From: Chlamydiales bacterium
GTDB lineage: Bacteria > Chlamydiota > Chlamydiia > Chlamydiales > JAAKFR01
Assembly: GCA_024233495.1 (NCBI GenBank)
Contig: JACKPM010000003.1
Location: 1-64,000 of the forward strand
DNA: 64,000 bases
Reading direction: 5' to 3'
Under the pieces are notes generated by a model. It was given only the letters and a program-made list of their open reading frames with translations. It was not told the DNA's origin and did no database searches. Below, in pieces: positions 41,863-49,392 of this stretch. Made by a program: the position numbers and the translations under genes. The stretch's first letter is position 1, and every line of letters begins with the position of its first letter.

Positions 41863-44800
41863 ATGGATAGAGATTTGCCGTGGCCCCACCAGCGGGAGGC
41901 GGCTAAAAAGTGTGCGATTGGCGATGTTGAGCTTGCCAAGGCGACGTATCAGGTCGAAGTTTTCGGCGACGGGGAGAGCTACTGGCCTTTTTTGCAGTTT
42001 GATCAGCAGGGGAAGTTGAAAGACGCCTTTTGCTCATGCGACAGCGAAGAAGAGGGATGTGTTCATCTCGCGGCTGCCTTCTTGCGTATTTTTGGCAAGT
42101 CGGGTATCCCTCTCCACGTCCGTTTTGAGCGCTCGTTTTTTCCCAAGGTGTGCCGCCTTTTTGCGCAGCGCTATGGGTATGACGACGTTGCTTTTGATAC
42201 TTTCAACTCACTTGCAGGCCTGCAAATTGAGACACAAGGGAAGGCGCAAGAGAAGCTTGAAGCTCTCTTGCTCAACCGTGTGAAAGAGACGCCTGAAACA
42301 TCGATCAAGTTCTCAAACTTCTCGCAAGAGGAAGTAAGTTGGTGGCGTGAGGGTCGCCCCAGTCCTGAGTTGCGCTTCCAGCTCTCCTATTGGTTTGATT
42401 TAGCAAAGTGGATGTTCCTCATGGAAGATAGTGAGGCTGCCAAGGCCTCCTTTGATGAGGATGAGGAGGGCTTCCCGACTAAGATCACGTTGAAGTGGAA
42501 TGAGGCAACGGTGAGACTCGCACTCACGAAAGAGGAGCTGATTGAGTTGATCCCTGTTTTGGAGAGTATTCAATCTCCTCTTACTGTGACTACAGAGAAG
42601 GGGGGGCTTCCCACCGCAATTGCATTCGAAGGGGGAAGGTTACGTGTTGAGCACGAAGCTAAACAGAAGAAGGAGGATGTAGAAGCACACACGCTCGATG
42701 GGTGGAATTACCGCTCTGGGGAAGGTTTTTTTGCTCGAAAGGGAGAGGGCTTTTTCAACCGCAACTTTATTCCAGCGAATGAGATTGGGGAGGCTGTGGA
42801 GAAGCACCGCGAAGTGATGGAGAAATTCTTCGAAATTCACGACGAAAAGCTTCAGCTCTCTTACGCGATGCGCTTTGATGAGCAATGGAACTGGTGTTTC
42901 TCTGCCTACTTGAAAAAGCCGGGTGATTTGAAGGGCGCGCTTTTTGGCAAGTGGGTGTATCAAAAGCAGGGATTTTTTTCTGTTGAGGGGATGCTTTTTG
43001 AAACAGAAGAGGCGCGTTTGGCACCTCATAAAGTTGCCCCCTTTGTGAATCACCACCGTGTATGGCTCAATACGCAAGAGGGATTTCAGCCCCATCTTGC
43101 GAGTATCGAATCACACCTCACCTATAAGGTTAGCGAACAGGGTGTGCTCACCTTCCACTCGAAGGCGTATGCTGGTGACGAGCCCAAAGGAGCGCATGAT
43201 TTTGGGGATTGGATCTACTACGAAGGGCAGGGCTTCTTCTCAAAGCAGCATGCCCGATTGGGACAAGTAGTGCGCCCTAACCTTGAAGTTCATGGTGACA
43301 AAATCTCCTCGTTCATCAAAGTGAACCGAGAAGAGCTCGAATCGATTCCTCACTTTTTTACCACTCGCCTTCCGGTTCAAAGAAGGGGGGTTGAAGCGAA
43401 AGTGCTCACGCCTACCTCAATTGCGCTTTGTCCCACCTACGAGGGAGAGAAGGGGATACGCTTTTTTGGTGACTTTGCTTACTTGGAGGGGGAAGGATTT
43501 TCTGAGCTTCCAGCTGAGTTCCGTCTTCCAGAATTCCTCCAGCGGGAGCGGGAGATTGAAGGGAAAGAACTTGCAGGCTTTTTGCACGACACGCTTCCTG
43601 CATATGAGAAGTATTTCTCTGCAATCGATCCGCAAATGCGCCGCCCACACAAGTATGAAGTGCAAATTGGCTACTTAGTGCGTGCGCAAGGAGGGTTAAA
43701 AGCAGAGCTCTTTTTTGGTACCGAGCAAGGGAAGATCAATGTGCTTGAGGTGCATGATGCCTTTGAGAAAAAGTACAGCTATCTCTTTACTGAGGCGGGT
43801 TTGATTGACCTTACCGATGAGCAGTTTACATGGATGAAAAATGTGAAAACGGGTGAAGGAGATATGGTGGAGCTCTCTATGATGGAGTTCTTGAAGCTCG
43901 AAGCTTCAGTTACCCTCATCTCCCCCACAGGACTTGATCCGCAATCTGACATCTCCCGCCGCCTTCTCAAAGAGTTGCGCGAATTCACTGTGTTAGAAAA
44001 ACCGAACCTGAAAGGGTTAAAGAGTACGCTGCGTTTGTACCAGGAGACAGGACTCAACTGGCTCTGGTTCCTCTACAAAAACGGCCTCTGCGCTCTTTTG
44101 TGCGACGATATGGGATTGGGTAAGACGCACCAATCGATGGCACTTATGGCTGCCATCCTTGGGCAACCGAACTTTTCTGGTGGTCGTTTTCTTGTCGTTT
44201 GCCCCACCTCTGTCATCTACCACTGGCAGGATAAACTAGAGACCTTCTTGCCCGCAATCAAAGTGCATACCTTTCACGGATTGAAGCGCTCACTCAAAAA
44301 GGTGCCAAAAGAGGGGCTAATCCTCACCTCATATGGGACGCTAAGGATGGAGAAAGAGGCGCTGAAAAAGATTCGCTTTGAGCTCGCAGTTTTCGATGAA
44401 GTGCAAGTGGCAAAAAATTCAAGCAGTCAAATCCACGCTGCCCTTTGCTCTCTCGACACCAAAATGAGCGTGGGGTTGACAGGAACTCCCATCGAAAACA
44501 ATCTGCGTGAACTCAAAGCACTCTTTGACATTGTACTGCCCGGCTATATGCCCTCTGAAGCACGCTTCCGTGAACTCTTCATCAACCCCATTGAGCGTGA
44601 CCTCGATGCTGAGAAAAAAGCGCAACTCACAACCCTCATCCGCCCTTTCATCTTGCGCAGAAGGAAGAGTGAGGTTCTTGATGAACTTCCAGAGAAAAGT
44701 GAAGATAAAGCGTACTGCGATCTATCGCCTAAACAAATTGCGCTCTACAAAGAGACGCTTGCCAAAAGGAGCGATGCGCTCGTCTCGGAATTGCGTGATC

Positions 44801-45438
44801 GAGACACGACGATTCCTTTCATCCATATTTTCTCTTTACTCTCTACGCTGAAACAGGTGTGCAACCATCCTGCTCTTGCTCTTGGTCGAACCGAAGAGTA
44901 TAAGCAATACGCTTCAGGAAAATGGGATCTCTTTACAGAGCTTCTTGATGAAGCGCATGCAAGTAAGCAAAAGGTAGTGGTATTTACCCAATACCTTGGC
45001 ATGCTGGACATTATGGAGGCGTACCTTCAAGAGAAGAAGTGGGGATATGCGCAAATTCGGGGCAGCACCGTCAACAGAAAAGATGAACTCAAACGTTTTC
45101 AGGAAGATCCTAACTGCACCGTCTTCCTTGGTTCGCTCCAAGCAGCAGGGCTCGGTATCGACCTTACAGCAGCGCAGATTGTTATCATGTACGACAGATG
45201 GTGGAATGCAGCTCGAGAAAATCAAGCTGTTGACCGTGTCCACCGAATTGGACAGAAGTGGGGTGTGCAGGTCTTCAAGTTGATCAGCAAAGGGACGATT
45301 GAAGAGAAAATCGATAAGATGATTACAAAGAAAGGACGGCTCATGGAAGAGATCATCACTGCAGATGACCAAGGCGTTCTTAAGAAATTCAGCCGCTCCG
45401 AGCTGATCGATTTACTTTCTTTTTCCCCTTCAGATTGA
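41863..45438 (+). CDS. SWIM/SNF2 superfamily helicase
   Basis: 1,191 residues. The N-terminus has a SWIM zinc finger (CSCDSEEEGCVH, about residues 58-69). Residues about 270-560 hold a fourfold internal repeat of roughly 85 residues with the core W-x-Y-x(3-5)-GxGFF. The C-terminal half is a complete SNF2 motor: motif I CDDMGLGKTHQ near 748, motif II FDEVQ near 846, motif III GLTGTPIENN near 870, and motifs V-VI QAAGLGIDL / QAVDRVHRIGQ near 1095-1130. Homologous in layout to C. trachomatis CT555. DNA or nucleoprotein remodelling is inferred. A CATAAT 9 nt before the ATG suggests a leaderless message. The 3' end overlaps der by 50 bp. Confidence 0.93.
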   Translation: MDRDLPWPHQREAAKKCAIGDVELAKATYQVEVFGDGESYWPFLQFDQQGKLKDAFCSCDSEEEGCVHLAAAFLRIFGKSGIPLHVRFERSFFPKVCRLFAQRYGYDDVAFDTFNSLAGLQIETQGKAQEKLEALLLNRVKETPETSIKFSNFSQEEVSWWREGRPSPELRFQLSYWFDLAKWMFLMEDSEAAKASFDEDEEGFPTKITLKWNEATVRLALTKEELIELIPVLESIQSPLTVTTEKGGLPTAIAFEGGRLRVEHEAKQKKEDVEAHTLDGWNYRSGEGFFARKGEGFFNRNFIPANEIGEAVEKHREVMEKFFEIHDEKLQLSYAMRFDEQWNWCFSAYLKKPGDLKGALFGKWVYQKQGFFSVEGMLFETEEARLAPHKVAPFVNHHRVWLNTQEGFQPHLASIESHLTYKVSEQGVLTFHSKAYAGDEPKGAHDFGDWIYYEGQGFFSKQHARLGQVVRPNLEVHGDKISSFIKVNREELESIPHFFTTRLPVQRRGVEAKVLTPTSIALCPTYEGEKGIRFFGDFAYLEGEGFSELPAEFRLPEFLQREREIEGKELAGFLHDTLPAYEKYFSAIDPQMRRPHKYEVQIGYLVRAQGGLKAELFFGTEQGKINVLEVHDAFEKKYSYLFTEAGLIDLTDEQFTWMKNVKTGEGDMVELSMMEFLKLEASVTLISPTGLDPQSDISRRLLKELREFTVLEKPNLKGLKSTLRLYQETGLNWLWFLYKNGLCALLCDDMGLGKTHQSMALMAAILGQPNFSGGRFLVVCPTSVIYHWQDKLETFLPAIKVHTFHGLKRSLKKVPKEGLILTSYGTLRMEKEALKKIRFELAVFDEVQVAKNSSSQIHAALCSLDTKMSVGLTGTPIENNLRELKALFDIVLPGYMPSEARFRELFINPIERDLDAEKKAQLTTLIRPFILRRRKSEVLDELPEKSEDKAYCDLSPKQIALYKETLAKRSDALVSELRDRDTTIPFIHIFSLLSTLKQVCNHPALALGRTEEYKQYASGKWDLFTELLDEAHASKQKVVVFTQYLGMLDIMEAYLQEKKWGYAQIRGSTVNRKDELKRFQEDPNCTVFLGSLQAAGLGIDLTAAQIVIMYDRWWNAARENQAVDRVHRIGQKWGVQVFKLISKGTIEEKIDKMITKKGRLMEEIITADDQGVLKKFSRSELIDLLSFSPSD

Positions 45439-46723
45439 GCTGAAGAGGCGTTCCTAAAAAGTTGTAGTGGACCCGGAATTGATTCACCAAATACTTCTTG
45501 TAGGTAGGCGTCATCAAGTCGGCGTTGTTCACAAAAAGAACAAAGCGTGGGGGTGCTTGTGTGACCTGTGTCAAATAGTAAACTCGCAAACGCTTTCCAT
45601 TGATCATTGGAGGGTGGTTGAGCTGAAGTGCTTTTTCCACGAAGGTGTTGAGCTGATGTGTTGAGAGGCGCTGTGTTAGAGCAGTGTAGACTTTTTCTAC
45701 CTCAGGGAAAATCAAGTCGAGATTACGCCCTGATTTTGCAGAGATAAAGAGCACAGGGCAGTGACTAAGAAAAGGACTCTCCATTCGAATCCCTTTCAAA
45801 CACGCCTCCATACGGAATCCTTTTACAAGGTCCCACTTGTTGAGCAAAATGATGCAACCCTTGCCAGCCTTCTCAACATCACGCGCAATCCGTTTGTCTT
45901 GAGTTGACATTCCTGTTTGTGCATCGACCATCAAAAGACAAATATGAGAGCGTTCAATCGCCTCTTGCGTGCGGATCGCTGCAAACTTCTCTACAACATC
46001 CTTCTCGGATTTTTTGCGCCGCACACCCGCCGTGTCGATCAAGAGATACTCTTTTCCTGCAACTGTGAAAGGGACATCCAAGCTGTCGCGTGTTGTGCCT
46101 GCAACTGGGCTCACCAGTGATCGGTTTTCATCGAGGAGTGAGTTCAGTAGTGTCGATTTGCCTACATTCGTGCGTCCCGCCAAACACACCTTAATCGTCT
46201 TTGACGGCTCTGCTTCAAGTGTCTCGCCAGAAAACTTCTCCCATGCACACTCAAGAAGCTCTGCAATACCTGTTCCATGCGATGCTGAAACAGCAAAAAT
46301 ATTGGTAATGCCAAGCGAATAGAAGTCATGCAAGAGCGCCTCTTGATCAGCGTTATCAATCTTATTCACAGCAAGCGTCACTGGCTTGTCTGTCTTCAAG
46401 AGTTCAGCCGCAACCTCACGATCGAGATCGAGAACACCACACCGCGCATCAACTACCATGACTAACGAATCGGCCTCTGCAATCGCCACCTTTGCCTGCC
46501 GCACAATTTCTTGTTTAAAGGCATCAGGGCTGCGCGGATCAATTCCGCCCGCATCGATCACCTCAAAAGGGTAACCGAAGATCTCCGCTTTCGCGTAGAT
46601 GCGGTCACGCGTCACACCCTCTTGTTCATCCACAATTGAAATGCGTCTTTTGCAGATGCGGTTGAAGAGAGCCGACTTGCCTACATTGGGACGGCCGACA
46701 ATTGCTAACTTCCTAAGTTTCAT
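45389..46723 (-). CDS. der: ribosome biogenesis GTPase Der (EngA)
   Basis: Tandem-G-domain GTPase for 50S assembly, 444 residues. First domain: GRPNVGKSALF, DAGG in place of the usual DTGG, NKID; second domain: GRTNVGKSTLL, DTAG, NKWD. A C-terminal KH-like domain ends in a basic tail (LKGKKKVNRSARSG). ATG 46723 is chosen because it opens directly into the first P-loop domain; the open frame extends to 46801 without a ribosome site. A TATCAT lies 7 nt upstream. The end overlaps the convergent SNF2 gene by 50 coding bases. Confidence 0.95.
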   Translation of the reverse strand: MKLRKLAIVGRPNVGKSALFNRICKRRISIVDEQEGVTRDRIYAKAEIFGYPFEVIDAGGIDPRSPDAFKQEIVRQAKVAIAEADSLVMVVDARCGVLDLDREVAAELLKTDKPVTLAVNKIDNADQEALLHDFYSLGITNIFAVSASHGTGIAELLECAWEKFSGETLEAEPSKTIKVCLAGRTNVGKSTLLNSLLDENRSLVSPVAGTTRDSLDVPFTVAGKEYLLIDTAGVRRKKSEKDVVEKFAAIRTQEAIERSHICLLMVDAQTGMSTQDKRIARDVEKAGKGCIILLNKWDLVKGFRMEACLKGIRMESPFLSHCPVLFISAKSGRNLDLIFPEVEKVYTALTQRLSTHQLNTFVEKALQLNHPPMINGKRLRVYYLTQVTQAPPRFVLFVNNADLMTPTYKKYLVNQFRVHYNFLGTPLQLNLKGKKKVNRSARSG

Positions 46724-46795
46724 GCGCGCTATGATACACGAACGAAGAATAAAAAAAAATGGATTATTAGAGGTTTTCCTACTATAAAAAAACAT

Positions 46796-48532
46796 ATGCA
46801 CTACCGCCTTGTATCGCTCTTCCCATTTTGGAAAGATCTGAAAAGATATAATTTGGAATCGCTGTGGCGTGACTCGGTAGCAGCTCTCTCTGTCGCTCTT
46901 CTCGCGTTACCGCAGGCGATGGCATATGCCTTTGTTGCAAACCTTCCCCCCTCAGCAGGAATCTTTGCTGCCATTTTTGGTACGATATTCACTGCCACTT
47001 TCGGCGCCTCTCGTTATCTCATCTCAGGCCCCACCACTGCGATTGCAATCTTGATTCAGTCAGGAACCTCTCAAATTTTATTTACCTATTTCCGCGATGT
47101 AAGTGGCCCACAAAGAGACATTATCGCCCTTAATATTGTGATGCAAATCGTGATTCTGGTTGGCATCTTCCAAATCCTTGCCTCCCTTTTGCGTCTCGGT
47201 CGCCTCACACAATTCGCCAGCCGCTCTGTCATCGTAGGGTATATGTTGGGTGTTGCTGTTGCCATCGCGATTAATCAAATTCACCCTTTCTTTGGTATGA
47301 AAGCGCCTGAGGGCTACTACCCCCTTTACATGCGCATTTGGTATTTTATAACTGGATTTACATCGCTCCAACTCCCCACCCTGTTTTTAGGGATCTGCTG
47401 TTTCGTGCTCATCGCTTTGCTCTACCGCCTATCATCAAAAATTCCTGCTGCCGTTATCGTCTTTGTGCTTGCTGGACTTTTTGTTTACTACTTCCCTATT
47501 TCTACTCCACTTCTTAGAGAGATCGGTCCGCTTTACACTGATCTTCCAAAGATTTCACTTCCAGGATTTCAGACGCAAATCTTAATCGCTGCTGTACCTC
47601 TTGCTTTTGCAATTGCGATCATTTCACTGTTAGAAGCGACCTCAATTGGTCGCTTTTACACACGCTCAAAAGAGCCTCCTTACCGCACTAACCAAGAACT
47701 TTTTGGCCTGGGTATCAGCAACTTTCTATCAGCTTTTTTGGGAGCAATGCCGAGCTCAGGTAGCTTTTCCCGAACAGCTCTGAATCGCGCACTCAATGCA
47801 AAAACACGCTTCTCTGCAGTTTACAGCGGCCTCTTTCTTTTTGTGATCGTCATACTCTTTGCTTTTCTTGTCGCGCGCGTTCCCATTACAGCGTTAAGCG
47901 CTCTTCTCCTTTACATTTCCTACACGATGATTAACTTCCGCGATCTCACGCTTTGCTTGCGTGCCACTCGCACAGATTTCTTTGTTGTGCTCACAACATT
48001 TGTGGCCAGCTTGATTTTCACTCTCGATGTTGCGCTTTACATTGGTATTATCCTCTCTATACTGCTCTACTTGAAACAGGCGGGTGTTCCGCTGCTCATC
48101 GAATATGGATTTAACAATTCCGGTAAGCTTAGACCCTTAGAGGTAGATGAAGAGCGCTTAGATCCTCGTATCTGTATTCTGCAAGCAGAAGGGCAGCTCT
48201 TTTTTGGTGCAGCCGATCCTCTCATCTCGAAAGTGCGCCGCATTGCTGATGATGAGGAGATAGAGGTAGTGATCTTACAGCTTTTCAACGTCCACTCCAT
48301 CGATGCTTCAATCTGCCTTGCAATACGGCAACTTTATCGTTACCTCAAAGGGACAGGGCGCACATTTATGATTACTGGGATCAGCCGCGATGTGCTGCAA
48401 ACTCTTCGTAGGTCATCTGTCAATAAGGAGATAGGCGAAGAAAATATCTTTGAAGCAAACGAGCAGCTCCCTTCAGAGCCCACAAGAAATGCCTACGCAA
48501 CCGCGAAATATCTGCTCTCTACGAAGTCGTAG
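46796..48532 (+). CDS. SulP/SLC26 family anion transporter with STAS domain
   Basis: 578 residues. The N-terminal LWRDSVAALSVALLALPQAMAYAFVANLPPSAGIFAA region (SulP signature, here given in part; about residues 22-58) and about 10-12 membrane segments are followed by a cytosolic STAS domain (about 440-560, VVILQLFNVHSIDASICLAI). Members carry sulfate, bicarbonate, dicarboxylates or other anions; the substrate cannot be decided from sequence. The ATG is 6 nt after TATAAA. It lies divergent from der, and its stop is 4 bp from the convergent yidD-like gene. Confidence 0.9.
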   Translation: MHYRLVSLFPFWKDLKRYNLESLWRDSVAALSVALLALPQAMAYAFVANLPPSAGIFAAIFGTIFTATFGASRYLISGPTTAIAILIQSGTSQILFTYFRDVSGPQRDIIALNIVMQIVILVGIFQILASLLRLGRLTQFASRSVIVGYMLGVAVAIAINQIHPFFGMKAPEGYYPLYMRIWYFITGFTSLQLPTLFLGICCFVLIALLYRLSSKIPAAVIVFVLAGLFVYYFPISTPLLREIGPLYTDLPKISLPGFQTQILIAAVPLAFAIAIISLLEATSIGRFYTRSKEPPYRTNQELFGLGISNFLSAFLGAMPSSGSFSRTALNRALNAKTRFSAVYSGLFLFVIVILFAFLVARVPITALSALLLYISYTMINFRDLTLCLRATRTDFFVVLTTFVASLIFTLDVALYIGIILSILLYLKQAGVPLLIEYGFNNSGKLRPLEVDEERLDPRICILQAEGQLFFGAADPLISKVRRIADDEEIEVVILQLFNVHSIDASICLAIRQLYRYLKGTGRTFMITGISRDVLQTLRRSSVNKEIGEENIFEANEQLPSEPTRNAYATAKYLLSTKS

Positions 48533-48536
48533 AGGA

Positions 48537-48926
48537 TTATCTGACTGGGTCGTATTTGCGGTCAGTGCCGTGCTTATCTACAATGTCATAGACCCAGTCG
48601 TCACTATTCTCCCGCATCAGGCGGTCACAGCCCAGAGCAATCCCCGTCAAAACGCCATACTTTTGAATCGCATCAAGTGCATATTGCGAACTCGTAGGAT
48701 AAAAACTGCTTCTTGGTCCATCGATTGGAGAAATGTAGTTTTGAAAGAAACGGATGCACGCAACACACGCTTTTTGTGAAAGTGAGTGACTCTGTGCAGC
48801 TTCCGTTTTTCTATAGTGCAAGTCACCATCCACACCCCAAGGCTCGCAACTCTTTTCGCTATAAGAATTTGCGTATCCTAGCGCTGCCATTAAAGAAAAG
48901 ATCAAGAGGAAAGGTGTTCTGTTCAT
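48537..48926 (-). CDS. YidD-like protein with N-terminal signal peptide
   Basis: 129 residues. The C-terminal part (IRFFQNYISPIDGPRSSFYPTSSQYALDAIQKYG, given here as motifs RFFQNYISP, FYPTSSQYA and GIALGCDRLMR, about residues 55-105) matches YidD/DUF37, the membrane-insertion efficiency factor. The usual cysteines (RCRFYPTCS) are replaced by serine. YidD is normally about 70-85 residues and cytosolic; here a signal sequence (FLLIFSLMAALGYANS) and a 30-residue spacer precede it, so the domain is probably periplasmic or membrane-anchored. GGGAAAG provides the ribosome site. Confidence 0.8.
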   Translation of the reverse strand: MNRTPFLLIFSLMAALGYANSYSEKSCEPWGVDGDLHYRKTEAAQSHSLSQKACVACIRFFQNYISPIDGPRSSFYPTSSQYALDAIQKYGVLTGIALGCDRLMRENSDDWVYDIVDKHGTDRKYDPVR

Positions 48927-48938
48927 ATTTCTTTCCCG

Positions 48939-48947
48939 CTATAATAG
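48939..48947. promoter_or_regulatory. shared divergent -10 region (type III cluster / yidD-like)
   Basis: CTATAATAG reads as TATAAT on the plus strand (48940-48945, toward the type III cluster start at 48980) and as TATTAT on the minus strand (toward the yidD-like gene at 48926). No strong -35 is present on either side, which would suit an activator-dependent or supercoiling-dependent promoter. Confidence 0.45.
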
Positions 48948-48979
48948 TGAATAATGATAAATAGCGGTAGCGCATTTCC

Positions 48980-49387
48980 ATGATCGAGCGGCACGTAGAC
49001 CAACTGAGAAAGGAGTTGGGTTATGATGAGCCACTTACGCGGCAGGATGATGGCTCTTTTTTTTTAGAGTTTGAGCCAGGCTTGAATATTTCTGTAAAAG
49101 CGAATATGGATGGAAGCGGAATGTTGTTTTGCCTTTTAGCGCCGCTACCAAAGGAAAACAGAGAAGAGTTTTTGAAGGCATGTATGGTGGGAAATCTTTT
49201 TGGCCGTGAGACAGGGGGCGCAGCTCTTGGAGTTGATGCGTCGCAGACGCATCTGTGCTTGAGTCTCTATCTTCCAGAAGGAATTCCCTACCGAGAGTTT
49301 CATGACTGCTTTGAAGATTTTTTGAACTACTCCGATGCGTGGAGACGGGAGGCGTTAGTGTTTGCTGAAGTGAATGGTGAGGCTTGA
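48980..49387 (+). CDS. CesT-like type III secretion chaperone
   Basis: 135 residues, acidic, with the class I chaperone layout: N-terminal helix (VDQLRKELGY), strands FFLEFEPGLNISVKA and GMLFCLLAPLP, a helix (REEFLKACMVGNLFG), the strand THLCLSLYLPEG and a C-terminal helix (YREFHDCFEDFLNY). It fits the Tir-chaperone (CesT) family and the position of C. trachomatis CT663 at the head of the cluster. It would dimerise and hold an effector or translocator near the apparatus; the client is not adjacent. The next gene starts 5 bp after it. Confidence 0.82.
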   Translation: MIERHVDQLRKELGYDEPLTRQDDGSFFLEFEPGLNISVKANMDGSGMLFCLLAPLPKENREEFLKACMVGNLFGRETGGAALGVDASQTHLCLSLYLPEGIPYREFHDCFEDFLNYSDAWRREALVFAEVNGEA

Positions 49388-49392
49388 TAAGC

